50,804 nucleotides of DNA from an uncultured Methylococcaceae bacterium (GCA_903945375.1 CAJAVP010000132.1:1-50804), one strand, 5' to 3'; counted from the stretch's first letter, positions 26,063-35,515 are shown. Numbers and translations are program-made. Notes: generated from the sequence alone by a model not told the origin.

Positions 26063-27081
26063 TGTAAACTCCTTACGCCATGCGCGGAGGGATTTAAGAC
26101 GACACCGCGTTCGGTCACAATAGCTGTAATTAACTCAGCGGGCGTGACATCAAAAACCGGATTCCAAGCACTCACTAACGAGTTATTGGTTAAATAACAC
26201 GCGGGGAGTAGCTCATTTTGATGACGTTGCTCAATAGCAATCGATGCTCCGGTGTCAATACTCCAATCAATAGTCGTAGTGGGGGCCACCACCATCAGTT
26301 TGACACCATGATGCTTTGCCAGCACGGCAAGTGAATAGGTGCCGATTTTATTCGCCGTATCGCCATTGACGGCAATCCGGTCTGCACCCACGATCACCCA
26401 ATCAATAGCGCCTGATTTCATCAACCACGCTGCTGCCGAATCGGCAATCAGTGTTGCCGGAATACCATCTTGTGCCAGCTCCCAAACTGTCAAACGCGCA
26501 CCTTGTAACCAAGGACGGGTTTCATCGGCATAAATCGGTAAGGCTTGGCGTTGATAAACACTACGAATAACACCCAAAGCGGTGCCATAACCACCGGTTG
26601 CCAAAGCGCCGGTGTTGCAATGTGTCAGAATACCTTTAGCACCTGCAACCAGATTAGCACCTAGCTCGCCCATTGCATAATTAGCGGCGATATCATCGGC
26701 ATGAAGCTTTTCAGCGCAAGCTAGCAATGTGGCGGGCGTTGCGTGTTCTTGGTGCAGCGCCATTTGCATAGCGTCTAACGCGGTAAATAAATTGACCGCT
26801 GTCGGTCTGGATTTTGCCAGTATTGCGATATCTGCTTGCACCGATTGCCGCCAATCGCCGAGTGATTCATCGGCGTGTTGCAGCGCAGATAACACCACGC
26901 CATAAGCGGCGGCAATACCAATTGCCGGTGCGCCGCGTACGCGCATTGAAAAAATCGCTTCAGCCACACCAGTGGCATCGGCATAGTCGTCATAACGGCA
27001 CGTATCCGGCAATTGCCGTTGATCCAAAACTTTTAGGGCGCTTCCTGTCCATTGCAACGCTTGTACAGATAATATATCCAT
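26059..27081 (-). CDS. mtnA: S-methyl-5-thioribose-1-phosphate isomerase MtnA
   Basis: A 340-residue isomerase of the eIF2B-like family. It converts methylthioribose 1-phosphate to methylthioribulose 1-phosphate in the methionine salvage pathway. Family motifs are MRVRGAPAIGIAAAYG, the catalytic-Cys segment ILTHCNTGALATGGYGTALG, ADETRPWLQGARLTVWEL and the catalytic-Asp segment GADRIAVNGDTANKIGTYSL. It should accept the sugar phosphate made by the phosphorylase at 15150-15905. Later pathway genes (mtnB, C, D) are not in the window. Confidence 0.96.
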   Translation of the reverse strand: MDILSVQALQWTGSALKVLDQRQLPDTCRYDDYADATGVAEAIFSMRVRGAPAIGIAAAYGVVLSALQHADESLGDWRQSVQADIAILAKSRPTAVNLFTALDAMQMALHQEHATPATLLACAEKLHADDIAANYAMGELGANLVAGAKGILTHCNTGALATGGYGTALGVIRSVYQRQALPIYADETRPWLQGARLTVWELAQDGIPATLIADSAAAWLMKSGAIDWVIVGADRIAVNGDTANKIGTYSLAVLAKHHGVKLMVVAPTTTIDWSIDTGASIAIEQRHQNELLPACYLTNNSLVSAWNPVFDVTPAELITAIVTERGVVLNPSAHGVRSLQ

Positions 27082-27295
27082 GATTTTTTACTCAAAGTGA
27101 AAATTAGCGGGTTAGAGAATACGATTAAATTGGGTTGAGTTTTTAACTGGGGTAGGCAGAGCTAAATAGTCGTGCAAACGTTTTTTAACATAAAGCCGCT
27201 CCCACAGATTTTCGTAATGTTACAAACTTATGTTCTCCTACTTAACACCAGTCTAAATTGTCCTCGATTATACCGAATGTATTTGCTCTGCAACC

Positions 27296-30200
27296 TTAGA
27301 ATCCTGTCTGGGGTTTGTTAGTCTGCAGCAATTTTTCTAAAAATAAGTGAATCGGTAGCGGTTTACCGAATAAATAACCTTGAAAGTGAAGACAACCATT
27401 GTCAATTAAAAAATGCCGTTGTTGCTCTGTTTCAACCCCTTCGGCAATCACATCAAGGTTTAAACTAATCGTCATAGCAATAATCGTTCGGACAATCGCT
27501 TGATCATTCGCGTCCGTGGCAAGATCACGCGTAAACGATTGGTCAATTTTAAGCTGATCTAAGGGTAAACGTTTGAGATATTGTAAGGATGAATAACCCG
27601 TACCAAAATCATCCAGAGAAAACCGAATACCCATTTCTCGTAAAGCGTTCATGGTATAAATAGTTTCTTCGATGTTTTCCAATAAGGTACTTTCAGTCAA
27701 TTCCAATTTGAGTCGATGTGGATTTATAGCGTGATTATGAATAGACAATTGGACTTGCTGTACGAAATCGATTTGAAAAAATTGTTTAGGACTCACATTG
27801 ACCGATAGTACCAAGTTTTGTGTACTGGATGCTTTTTCCCATAACTTAAGTTGAGCGCAAGCTGTTTCTAGTACCCAATGTCCAATAGCGACAATCAAGC
27901 CGGTTTCTTCCGCTAGAGGAATAAATTCTGCTGGCGAAATAGCGCCTCGCTCCGGGTGTTGCCAACGAATCAAGGCTTCTGCACCGATGATCTGATTGTC
28001 ACTTTGCACTTGAATTTGATAAAAAAGCTCAAATTGCTGGCGATAAATGGCCTTACGTAATTCTTCTTCAAGAGCAACCCGTTCATTAATGGCATGTTGC
28101 ATATGCGGATCAAAGAAACACAAGGCATTACGCCCTAAATTTTTGGCTTGATACATCGCAATATCCGCGCATTTTAAGAGCTCTTCCGCAGGTTGCTCTT
28201 GACCGGTAAACAAAGTAGCGCCGATGCTGGGTGTGCTGAGATAATTCAGTGAACCTAACTGAAAAGGTAAGTTCATTAATTCTAAGATTTTATTGCCAAC
28301 TGCTTTTGCAGATTTTGCAGCATTTAAGTTATCTAGGCTTAAATCTTCCAGCATCACAACAAACTCATCTCCGCCTAAACGTGCAACCGTGTCTCCTTCA
28401 CGAATACAGCCTAGTAAGCGTTCTGCCACTTTTTTCAATAGGAGATCACCGCGATCATGACCATAGGTATCATTCAGGATTTTGAAATTATCCAGATCAA
28501 TAAACAATAATGCCCCTTTAAAACCGCTACGGTGACTCGATGCCAAGGCTAACTTTAAACGATCATACAGTAAACGCCGGTTGGGTAATTCCGTTAGGGG
28601 ATCATAAAAGGCCAAGCGCTCAATTTCTCTGTCAGAGGCCTTTCGTTGGGTGATATCAATGAGCGTACTGACATAGTTAGTCACCACACCCTGCGGATTT
28701 TTAACCGAGCTAATCGTCACAAAATGTGGACAAATCTGCCCTAGTTTACAGCGATTCCAGATTTCGCCTTCCCATTTGCCCGTGCTGTTGATGCTCTTCC
28801 ACATCGCATTAAAAAAGGCTTGATCATGACCACCGGATTTTAATAGATTGGGATTCTTGCCAACCGCATCAGCGGCGTTATAACCCGTAATATCGGTAAA
28901 TGCCTTATTGATGCGTAAAATAATATTGTTAGCATCCGTCACCATCATACCTTGCTGTGATTCAAACACGCTTGCGGCGATACACAATTGTTGTTCATGT
29001 TGTTTCCGCTCGGTGATATCCCGAGACACGGCCAGAATAACCGTTTGACCATCTGCTTCGATCATCGGCACGGCATGGGTGTCAATCCAACGGCGTGTTC
29101 CTTTAAAGCCGACCATTTCAAATTCCAATTGCACACTGTTCCCCGCCAATACTTGCTCAAACATTTGTTGATGGGCTTCACGGTATTCAGAAGCTATGGC
29201 ATTTAAAGCGGGCATACCGAGGACTTGAGAGATACTGTCCGCTTCAATCATCTGCAAACCGGCTGGATTCATTTCTAAGACATGACCGTTGGCGTCCAAA
29301 ATCTTGATACATTCTGGCTCGGTCTCAATGATGGTACGCAGGCGTGACTCAATTTGTTTGCGCTCAGTAATGTCGCGGGTCGTCGCAACAATGTCGATAA
29401 GTTGTCCGTGATTATCGCGGGTACTGCGTAACACGGATTCCACCCAAACCAAGCTACCATCTTTGCGTTGCAAGCGATAGCTCACGCTGCTGGCATCGGG
29501 TTGTTCAATAGCCCGTGCATGGGCTATTTTTACTTGTGCTTGATCCTCTGAATAAATGAACTCATAACAAGAGCGACCGAGCATTTCTTCGGGTGTGTAA
29601 ATTAATAGGTCTTGGCTAGCTGCTGACACAAATAAGCAATGACCTTCAAGGTCATGACGAGAAATGACATCACTTATATGCGTGGTCAGAAAATGTAACT
29701 GCGCTTCGGTTTTACGTATGGCCGTTACATCATAAAACCACGCTAAAACGGCCACGTCATTTTCATAAGCAATCTGTAAATACGTCGCCATCGTCCAGAC
29801 TGTTCCACCGCCTTGGACAAGCAGCTCGATCAAACGATCGGTTACCGTCTGGCCTTGATTTAGTTGCTCAAGAATTCGATCATAGTCTTGCGGGCGAACG
29901 TAATACATCCCAGGATCGGAGCCAATTAATTGATCTGCATCGATGTTGATTAATTGGTTATAGCGATTATTTGTAAAACTTATTTTTCGACCGGCAGAAA
30001 TGGCAATACGAACTGAAATAGGACTCTGTCTAAGCAGAGAAAACATGAGCTCTTGGTTTTTTCGTAATTCTTTTTCAATTTTTTGGCGTCTCTCAGTATT
30101 CTGTTTTAACTGTAAGGCATTCACGGAAAGCTTTTCAAAAATGACCAAAATAATATCGATCAGTACTTGTGTTAAATGCCCCATTTGCTCACTAGCCGTT

Positions 30201-30682
30201 TGTTTGGCATCGTCTAACGTCATGCCGGACTGGAGAGCAAGCACTGACAGCGCAAGATATCTATCGCTGTCTATGATGTGAGAAAACAACCAGTGTGCTA
30301 AAAAAGCCAGGGTATCTTTGGTGATTTGTTCTTCTGAATGGTTATTCTGCGCCGCTTTAAGCTTATCTAAGGTTTCTAAAAAAAATAGATGACTGCCTTT
30401 GTGCTGTTGTACTATCTCGTCATCGCTAAGATAGTGCTGCCAAATCGCCTCTTCGCTTTGAAAATGATAGTTGGCGTAATGGCTCAGTTCTTCAAATAAT
30501 TCCGGTAAGATAGCGGATTCTGATTGCAACGCAATGTGTTTGGCGAGCCGGTTTAACAGCCGGACTAAACATTGATGTTGGCTATCAATAGTGGCTAAGC
30601 CAGTATTAAAATGATCATTCCACGGAAATATATCAATTGAATTCATTGGTGTTTGTCCAGGCTCTCTCTTTTTATCTGCCAA
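27296..30682 (-). CDS. Hemerythrin-PAS-GGDEF-EAL signalling protein
   Basis: An 1128-residue cytoplasmic cyclic-di-GMP signalling protein with no clear membrane helix. The N-terminal domain (about 14-150) is a bacteriohemerythrin. All seven diiron ligands can be placed: H36, H73, E77, H94, H98, H135 and D140, with the spacing of bacterial O2-binding hemerythrins. About four PAS/PAC modules follow (about 205-680), separated by repeated DITERKQ-type linkers. The GGDEF domain is intact (RLGGDEFVVML, about 767-777). The EAL domain begins near 900 (GAEALIRWQHPERG) and retains DDFGTGYSSLQYLKRL. Both enzyme motifs look active, so net direction cannot be told. Oxygen or redox sensing is inferred from the diiron domain. 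A second possible start is Met13. Confidence 0.95.
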   Translation of the reverse strand: MADKKREPGQTPMNSIDIFPWNDHFNTGLATIDSQHQCLVRLLNRLAKHIALQSESAILPELFEELSHYANYHFQSEEAIWQHYLSDDEIVQQHKGSHLFFLETLDKLKAAQNNHSEEQITKDTLAFLAHWLFSHIIDSDRYLALSVLALQSGMTLDDAKQTASEQMGHLTQVLIDIILVIFEKLSVNALQLKQNTERRQKIEKELRKNQELMFSLLRQSPISVRIAISAGRKISFTNNRYNQLINIDADQLIGSDPGMYYVRPQDYDRILEQLNQGQTVTDRLIELLVQGGGTVWTMATYLQIAYENDVAVLAWFYDVTAIRKTEAQLHFLTTHISDVISRHDLEGHCLFVSAASQDLLIYTPEEMLGRSCYEFIYSEDQAQVKIAHARAIEQPDASSVSYRLQRKDGSLVWVESVLRSTRDNHGQLIDIVATTRDITERKQIESRLRTIIETEPECIKILDANGHVLEMNPAGLQMIEADSISQVLGMPALNAIASEYREAHQQMFEQVLAGNSVQLEFEMVGFKGTRRWIDTHAVPMIEADGQTVILAVSRDITERKQHEQQLCIAASVFESQQGMMVTDANNIILRINKAFTDITGYNAADAVGKNPNLLKSGGHDQAFFNAMWKSINSTGKWEGEIWNRCKLGQICPHFVTISSVKNPQGVVTNYVSTLIDITQRKASDREIERLAFYDPLTELPNRRLLYDRLKLALASSHRSGFKGALLFIDLDNFKILNDTYGHDRGDLLLKKVAERLLGCIREGDTVARLGGDEFVVMLEDLSLDNLNAAKSAKAVGNKILELMNLPFQLGSLNYLSTPSIGATLFTGQEQPAEELLKCADIAMYQAKNLGRNALCFFDPHMQHAINERVALEEELRKAIYRQQFELFYQIQVQSDNQIIGAEALIRWQHPERGAISPAEFIPLAEETGLIVAIGHWVLETACAQLKLWEKASSTQNLVLSVNVSPKQFFQIDFVQQVQLSIHNHAINPHRLKLELTESTLLENIEETIYTMNALREMGIRFSLDDFGTGYSSLQYLKRLPLDQLKIDQSFTRDLATDANDQAIVRTIIAMTISLNLDVIAEGVETEQQRHFLIDNGCLHFQGYLFGKPLPIHLFLEKLLQTNKPQTGF

Positions 30683-31243
30683 CCGGCTAAAGGTTTTAGG
30701 GTGTTCTGCACTGACGCGGTTTTTATCTATATCCGCGATTATCTATTTTGTAAATATTAGCTACCAACTTAATACGGGACGCTCAAACAAGGCTTAACCG
30801 TTCGTCCTGAGCTTGTCGGATGATCGAAGGATGAGCGGTTAAGCCGATCAGGGTTCGACAAGGCTCTCCTGAACTAGCCGAAGGATTCACCACGAACGGC
30901 TTAATCAGGACAAGCGCATAGATATTTTAAACAATCAATAAGTTACAAAATATAGCCTGAAAAGTTATGTGTTAAGCCGGAATAATCTGCGTGTTTGCTC
31001 ATGTCAGCGGCAACGATGTATGCTCAAGTTATCAGATTTACTATAAGAAAAATATAACTTATTGATAGTTAATTTAGTTTATATGCGCTTGCCCGGCGGT
31101 GTCGCTTCGAGTAGGGCGAGGTAAAGCTGTAATTGCAATAAATTATCAGCTTATAGTGATAATGTAAAAAAAATCAGATTATTAAGAAATCTATCACTTG
31201 TAAATCGCCCTGCAAATTTTATTTATTTCTGATAATCATGAAC
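30683..31243. other. Long non-coding spacer with dispersed repeat
   Basis: These 561 bp lie between the starts and ends of two minus-strand genes. They contain the palindromic dispersed repeat at 30791-30903, then an AT-rich stretch. Near 31087-31122 there is a GC-rich patch with an imperfect stem (CTTGCCC and GGGCGAG). No credible coding frame or RNA gene was seen. The right part probably belongs to the 3' side of the acyltransferase operon; the left part probably holds the promoter of the hemerythrin gene. Confidence 0.5.
30791..30903. repeat. Dispersed extragenic repeat (CGTTCGTCCTGAGC family), copy 1
   Basis: Contains CGTTCGTCCTGAGCTTGTCG, a sequence type scattered through intergenic DNA of many proteobacteria. 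GGCTTAACCGTTC (30791-30803) is inverted as GAGCGGTTAAGCC (30833-30845) with one mismatch, and a further related arm ends CCACGAACGGCTTAA (30890-30904). A second, shorter copy is at 44801-44837. The unit can fold into a long hairpin. No transposase is attached. Confidence 0.7.
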
Positions 31244-32161
31244 TCAGCTTCTAAACTCGTGCAACATATACCATTGTTCGGGGTGCTCGCGTACCCATGA
31301 CTCTACTTGTTTATCTAATGCACTGCGTATCTCATCGGCATTGTTATTAACAAACAAGGGCTCATAAAAGGTGACGACAAAATGTGACAAAGGCTTGCGT
31401 TCTGTCCGATAAGGGATTATGGCGGCATGATGACGTTGTGCGAGTCTTACGGCATAAGCAGCATTACTGCTGCGGGTGTCTAGGTCTCGACCTAGTAGTG
31501 GTCCCCACACGCGTCCCTTTTTATATTCATCAATCGCCAACCAAACGACATGACCTTGGGTTAAATGCTGACTCATTCGACGCAAGGCTTGACGACCCGC
31601 AGCAACCGTTCGAGTACCTAATTTTTTTCTCGACTTTTCAGCCAGTTGTGTGACAAACCGGTTGCGCTCGGGCTGGTAAAGGCTAAGCGAATCAAGGTTA
31701 TTATCAATACAATAGCCACTAATTACTTCCCAATTGCCTAGATGCGCGGTGACAAAAATAATCGGTCGTTTTTGTTCTCGACAACGCTTAATGACATCCG
31801 CATTCTCAGTAGTCACGCGCCCGTCTTTCCATAGCAAATCGGCAATAGAATATTCGCTCATGGTTCGCCCAATATTGCGCCACATCGCTAAAAGCAATTG
31901 CGCTCTATCGGCGTCGGATAGATCGGGCTTTAATAGCTTCAGACAGTGTTCTGCCCGTTGATTGGCTTTTTGAAATCGATATTTACCGGCTAATTCCCCT
32001 AAGAATGCGCCAATTTTTTGGGGAACACTCAGTGGCATAAGTCGAAATGAATAATGACACATCAAATCCAAGCCACCCCAAAAGGGATCAAGTAGCCAAT
32101 AACGGATAAACTGCTTGCGCCAGGCTTTATCTTGGCAAAATTTCAAGAGGCTAGTTTTCAT
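31244..32161 (-). CDS. LpxL/HtrB-like lysophospholipid acyltransferase
   Basis: A 305-residue acyltransferase of the lipid A acyltransferase (LpxL/HtrB/LABLAT) family. The catalytic HX4(D/E) motif is AHLGNWE at about residue 139. Other family features are the N-terminal WLLDPFWGGLDL hydrophobic segment, SLYQPERNRFV, and the C-terminal WVREHPEQWYMLHEF. It overlaps the upstream P450 gene by 4 bp, so the two are translationally coupled. The acceptor could be lipid A or another lipid; the unusual pairing with a P450 suggests a specialised membrane lipid rather than housekeeping lipid A. That last point is inference. Confidence 0.88.
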   Translation of the reverse strand: MKTSLLKFCQDKAWRKQFIRYWLLDPFWGGLDLMCHYSFRLMPLSVPQKIGAFLGELAGKYRFQKANQRAEHCLKLLKPDLSDADRAQLLLAMWRNIGRTMSEYSIADLLWKDGRVTTENADVIKRCREQKRPIIFVTAHLGNWEVISGYCIDNNLDSLSLYQPERNRFVTQLAEKSRKKLGTRTVAAGRQALRRMSQHLTQGHVVWLAIDEYKKGRVWGPLLGRDLDTRSSNAAYAVRLAQRHHAAIIPYRTERKPLSHFVVTFYEPLFVNNNADEIRSALDKQVESWVREHPEQWYMLHEFRS

Positions 32162-33522
32162 CGCGGCGTGATTTGCATAGGCAAATTATCTTTAGGTCGC
32201 AGTGTCAAACGGCACTCATGACTGACCGTTTGCCCTTCTGGAACACGCAAACGAAAATGTCGCGCCAAGATTGCCAAGCATAGCGTGGTTTCTACGAGCC
32301 CAAAATATTTGCCAATACATACGCGCGGGCCAATGCTAAACGGAATATAAGTAAAGCGATCCGGTTTAGTCGGTGCATCGGGTAAAAAACGCTCCGGTAT
32401 AAAATGATCAGGTTTGTCCCAAAATTGTTTGTGACGATGCAATAACCACGGCACAACCAACATAATAGAACCGGCGGGCACGAGGCGTTTACGAATAGTA
32501 TCATCTGCACTGGCTTCGCGTGACAAAATCGGCACGGGTGGGTATAAACGCATAGTTTCTTCGATAATGGCGCGGGTATAAGTGAGCTTGCTCACATCGG
32601 TGAAGGTGGCAGAACGATTGCCAAATACAGCATCCACTTCTTCATGTAAACGTTGCTCGACATCCGGACATTGGGAAATTAAATACCACGCCCAAGCCAG
32701 CGTGTTGGCGGTGGTTTCATGTCCTGCCATAAATAAGACAATCAGTTCGTTGCGGATTTGCTCGCGAGTTAAGGTGTTGGCAGTGACGGTATGACTTTGA
32801 TATTTCAAAAAATGGGCGAGCAGCGTGTCGCTGTTACCGCTTTTTTCACCTTCCTCAATCACTTTGTCGACGATGGCATGAATGGCTTTAGCCGCTTTCG
32901 TTGCTTTGCCGGCATTCAGTCCTGGAATCCAGCTGGGCAAGCCAAAAAAGGTGTTAATGTCCATTTGCTCAATAAGACTTTGATACTCAGCAAAACTTTT
33001 AACCACTTGAGCCGCTTGTTCAGCGCCTAATTGATTGCCAAATAAGGTTCGACAAATGATTTCTGCGGTTAGTTGACCCATTTGCGGTAATACGTGAATA
33101 AGGCTATCGGCGGGTATTTGCGACCATTGCTGTACGCGCTCTTCTGTGGTTTTAATCATCACTTCACTGTATTTAGCAACTTGCTCCGTGCTAAACATCG
33201 GAGTTTCCATTTCGCGATGTTTTTTCCAAATGTCCCCGTCGCTGATAAATAAACCCTCACCTAATAAAGGGGCTAAGGCTTTTCGCATTAACTGACTTTT
33301 CTTTTCGTAATTCGCATTATTAGTTAGAAAGACATGGCGAACGATATCGGGATGATTAGCGATAAAAATCATTTTATTAATGATTTTTATCGACATGAAT
33401 TGCCGGTCAAACGCATTTTCATCCCAAATAGATAATAAATCACGGCGGGCATACTTTAGGGTGTCAATCGGCCCTAAGGCTTTTAGATGGCGTTTTGGAT
33501 ACGGGGGGATAAAATCGTTCAT
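32158..33522 (-). CDS. Cytochrome P450
   Basis: A 454-residue soluble-type P450. The heme-binding loop FSIGPRVCIGK places the cysteine thiolate near residue 402. The I-helix oxygen-activation motif is AGHETTANTLAW, the K-helix ExxR is EETMRLYPPVP, and the meander/PERF region is HFIPERFLPD. It is not of the CYP51 sterol demethylase type used by some methanotrophs. It resembles class E monooxygenases related to fatty acid and terpenoid hydroxylases. No ferredoxin or reductase gene is adjacent, so electrons must come from elsewhere. It is 2 bp after the phosphoesterase gene and overlaps the acyltransferase gene by 4 bp. Confidence 0.94.
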   Translation of the reverse strand: MNDFIPPYPKRHLKALGPIDTLKYARRDLLSIWDENAFDRQFMSIKIINKMIFIANHPDIVRHVFLTNNANYEKKSQLMRKALAPLLGEGLFISDGDIWKKHREMETPMFSTEQVAKYSEVMIKTTEERVQQWSQIPADSLIHVLPQMGQLTAEIICRTLFGNQLGAEQAAQVVKSFAEYQSLIEQMDINTFFGLPSWIPGLNAGKATKAAKAIHAIVDKVIEEGEKSGNSDTLLAHFLKYQSHTVTANTLTREQIRNELIVLFMAGHETTANTLAWAWYLISQCPDVEQRLHEEVDAVFGNRSATFTDVSKLTYTRAIIEETMRLYPPVPILSREASADDTIRKRLVPAGSIMLVVPWLLHRHKQFWDKPDHFIPERFLPDAPTKPDRFTYIPFSIGPRVCIGKYFGLVETTLCLAILARHFRLRVPEGQTVSHECRLTLRPKDNLPMQITPR

Positions 33523-33524
33523 TA

Positions 33525-34229
33525 TTAAAATTTTAAATGGCTAGATGTTCTCATGTCGCTTAGTTTGTTGCCTGATAAATCAATGACTTCTTTGTCAGCA
33601 ACACCAAACACGTTAATGTTATTTTTTATTGTGCGCGTATAGTTTTCATGTAGATGTCCGTGATAAATGCGTTTTACTCCCATTGCGGCAGCAAGGTCGC
33701 CAATCACTGAAAAACCATGACGATGGGAGCCTGGCGCCTCATGACAGACTAATATGTCTGCTTGTAAGGCTTTTAACGCTTCAAATTCATCTACCCAGAT
33801 GGCAGATTGGTATTTTAAAGGGATGTCGGCGTTTTTAGTGGATACCGATTGATGATGAAGAAAATGTTGCTTATTTTGCCATTTAGCAGGACGCGGGGGA
33901 TACCACACTCGACCCAGAAAAATACCGCTGAGCCCCGCAATTTTTAAACCGGCAATTTCCGTTACCTTTAGATGCAAGCTATTGTTTGCCAAAGTGGATT
34001 GAAATAGATTGTTAAATCGGCCGGGCGTTTCAAAATCATGATTTCCGGCAATCCACCAAATTTCCGTTAAGTTAATAATGTCGCGAAGGTAAATGTCTAA
34101 TGGCTCATCGAGGTCATAGTCACCTAACAAGATCACCGCATCGGGTTGATACTTGTAGACAGCTGTGATGAGTGGCGTAAAGTTCCCATGAGGGTCGCCC
34201 GCAAATAGTATTCGGTCCTGTCGAATCAT
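33525..34229 (-). CDS. Calcineurin-like metallophosphoesterase
   Basis: A 234-residue metallophosphoesterase. Motifs in order: GDPHGN (D-x-H) near residue 11, GDYDLDE near residue 36, the AGNHDFE metal/catalytic motif near residue 61, the single His in VCHEAPGS near residue 160 and the closing HGHLHENY near residue 192. There is no signal peptide. It is the first gene of a three-gene operon with P450 and acyltransferase (gap 2 bp). The dimetal site is intact, so an active phosphoesterase is likely; the substrate (nucleotide, lipid phosphate or protein) cannot be deduced. Confidence 0.9.
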   Translation of the reverse strand: MIRQDRILFAGDPHGNFTPLITAVYKYQPDAVILLGDYDLDEPLDIYLRDIINLTEIWWIAGNHDFETPGRFNNLFQSTLANNSLHLKVTEIAGLKIAGLSGIFLGRVWYPPRPAKWQNKQHFLHHQSVSTKNADIPLKYQSAIWVDEFEALKALQADILVCHEAPGSHRHGFSVIGDLAAAMGVKRIYHGHLHENYTRTIKNNINVFGVADKEVIDLSGNKLSDMRTSSHLKF

Positions 34230-34310
34230 GTCGCTTAATCAGTTGTGCGGTGAGGGCGTAGCAGCTAGGGAGGCCACGTGGGTTTTCTATTAGTCTTGTG
34301 GTTTTTTAGA

Positions 34311-34350
34311 GGCGTTATCCTCAACCTTATGAAAAATTGAGGATAATGCT
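34311..34350. repeat. Inverted repeat downstream of mtdB
   Basis: TTATCCTCAA (34315-34324) and TTGAGGATAA (34337-34346) form a perfect 10-bp stem that extends by four further pairs including two G-T pairs. It lies just after the stop of the second mtdB gene. No U-tract follows on the minus strand, so it may protect the 3' end of the transcript or be an inefficient terminator. Confidence 0.55.
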
Positions 34351-34385
34351 TGTTCATTCCTAATTAGTTTATATAAGCCTAAAAA

Positions 34386-35291
34386 TTACACCAGTTCTTT
34401 TGCTTTGATAAAGGCTGCACGGAAGTCAAGATACAAGGGTTGTTCAGATTCCAGCATCCATCTTAGCATGGCTTGTTGAAGCTGATATTTGACATTGCCG
34501 ATTGCTAGTGCGCCAATCCCTACCGCAGAAGGAGCATTGATAGCGTAGCGTAAAGGTGTGCCTAAATCCTTATTTTTGATGCCTTCAATACCGGCGGGTG
34601 GCACGGCATTGACATCGCCGGCGACTTTAAGAGAGCGGGTATTTTTCAATACCGAGGCATTAATGACCTGAATACCGGCTTTAGCCGCGCAAAAGATAAT
34701 GTCGGCAGTTTCTAGTAGGTCTTGTTTTTCCGTATCAGATCGGGCGCAAGCACCGGATAGGGTTGCTGAAAAACGGCGATTATAGGCTTTGGCAACTTCT
34801 TCGGCAGTATCTAGGGATAAATGATCCACTAAAATAGTTTCAGCGCCGGCGAGTGACGCGATAATGCCGGTGGCAATACCAACAGGGCCTGTGCCACCAA
34901 AAACGACAGCTTTGCTCGCATTGATCGCCATACCATGCTGGTCTTTAAGTTGCTTTTCTACGCAGGCAACTAAAGCAGCAGCCGTTGTGAAAGCGCCACT
35001 AGGGTCTGCAAAAACAGAAACCTCAAAGGGTGGCACCATCGCTTGTCGACATGCCGTTAGCATATCCATCGCTAGACCTAAATCACGTCCGCCAATAAAA
35101 ATACCGGTGCGTTTAACACCGGTAGGTCCACGCGAAAATATAGCATCTTGGGTTAAGCCATGAATGCTATCTAATTTCACATTGCTATAAGGTATCAACA
35201 CATCAAACGAGGCATCCACGGCCATGTTGACATCAAATGGACTGTTATGGGGCATAGGGTCAAACATGTGTAGTATGCTACGTTTCTCCAT
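34386..35291 (-). CDS. mtdB: Methylene-tetrahydromethanopterin dehydrogenase (MtdB type), paralogue 1
   Basis: A 301-residue enzyme that oxidises methylene-H4MPT to methenyl-H4MPT in cytoplasmic formaldehyde/formate metabolism of methylotrophs. MtdB-type features are SILHMFDPMPHNSPFDVNMA, QDAIFSRGP, GIFIGGRDLGLAMDML, PPFEVSVFADPSGAFTTAA and VAGDVNAVPPAGIEG. The dinucleotide-binding glycine motif is GGTGPVG. The end of the second Rossmann strand reads ILVDHLS, with an Asp that would favour NAD. It lies downstream of a closely related paralogue (224-bp spacer) on the same strand. The neighbours are not C1 genes, so the pair is isolated from other H4MPT genes. Confidence 0.93.
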   Translation of the reverse strand: MEKRSILHMFDPMPHNSPFDVNMAVDASFDVLIPYSNVKLDSIHGLTQDAIFSRGPTGVKRTGIFIGGRDLGLAMDMLTACRQAMVPPFEVSVFADPSGAFTTAAALVACVEKQLKDQHGMAINASKAVVFGGTGPVGIATGIIASLAGAETILVDHLSLDTAEEVAKAYNRRFSATLSGACARSDTEKQDLLETADIIFCAAKAGIQVINASVLKNTRSLKVAGDVNAVPPAGIEGIKNKDLGTPLRYAINAPSAVGIGALAIGNVKYQLQQAMLRWMLESEQPLYLDFRAAFIKAKELV

Positions 35292-35447
35292 TGGGAACCT
35301 CGGTATTATTTAAATTTGGATGGGGCCAATCTCAATGTTTCGATAAGCCGTTTTATATTGGCGGTGCATGTTCCTGTTACTCAGGTACGATAGCACAAGC
35401 CATGATTACTTAGGCGCGAGCTGAAATAAAGTGAACAACGGTGTGCG

Positions 35448-35478
35448 GTTGGAGTGCAGGCAAAGCCTGCACTCCAAC
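35448..35478. repeat. Perfect 14-bp palindrome between mtdB paralogues
   Basis: GTTGGAGTGCAGGC (35448-35461) and its exact complement GCCTGCACTCCAAC (35465-35478) are separated by AAA. No T-run follows on either side. It looks like a dispersed extragenic palindrome rather than a normal terminator, though it could attenuate read-through between the two genes. Confidence 0.75.
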
Positions 35479-35515
35479 TATTGGCAACTTGCCTAAGTTA
35501 TTCCATGCTCATTCC

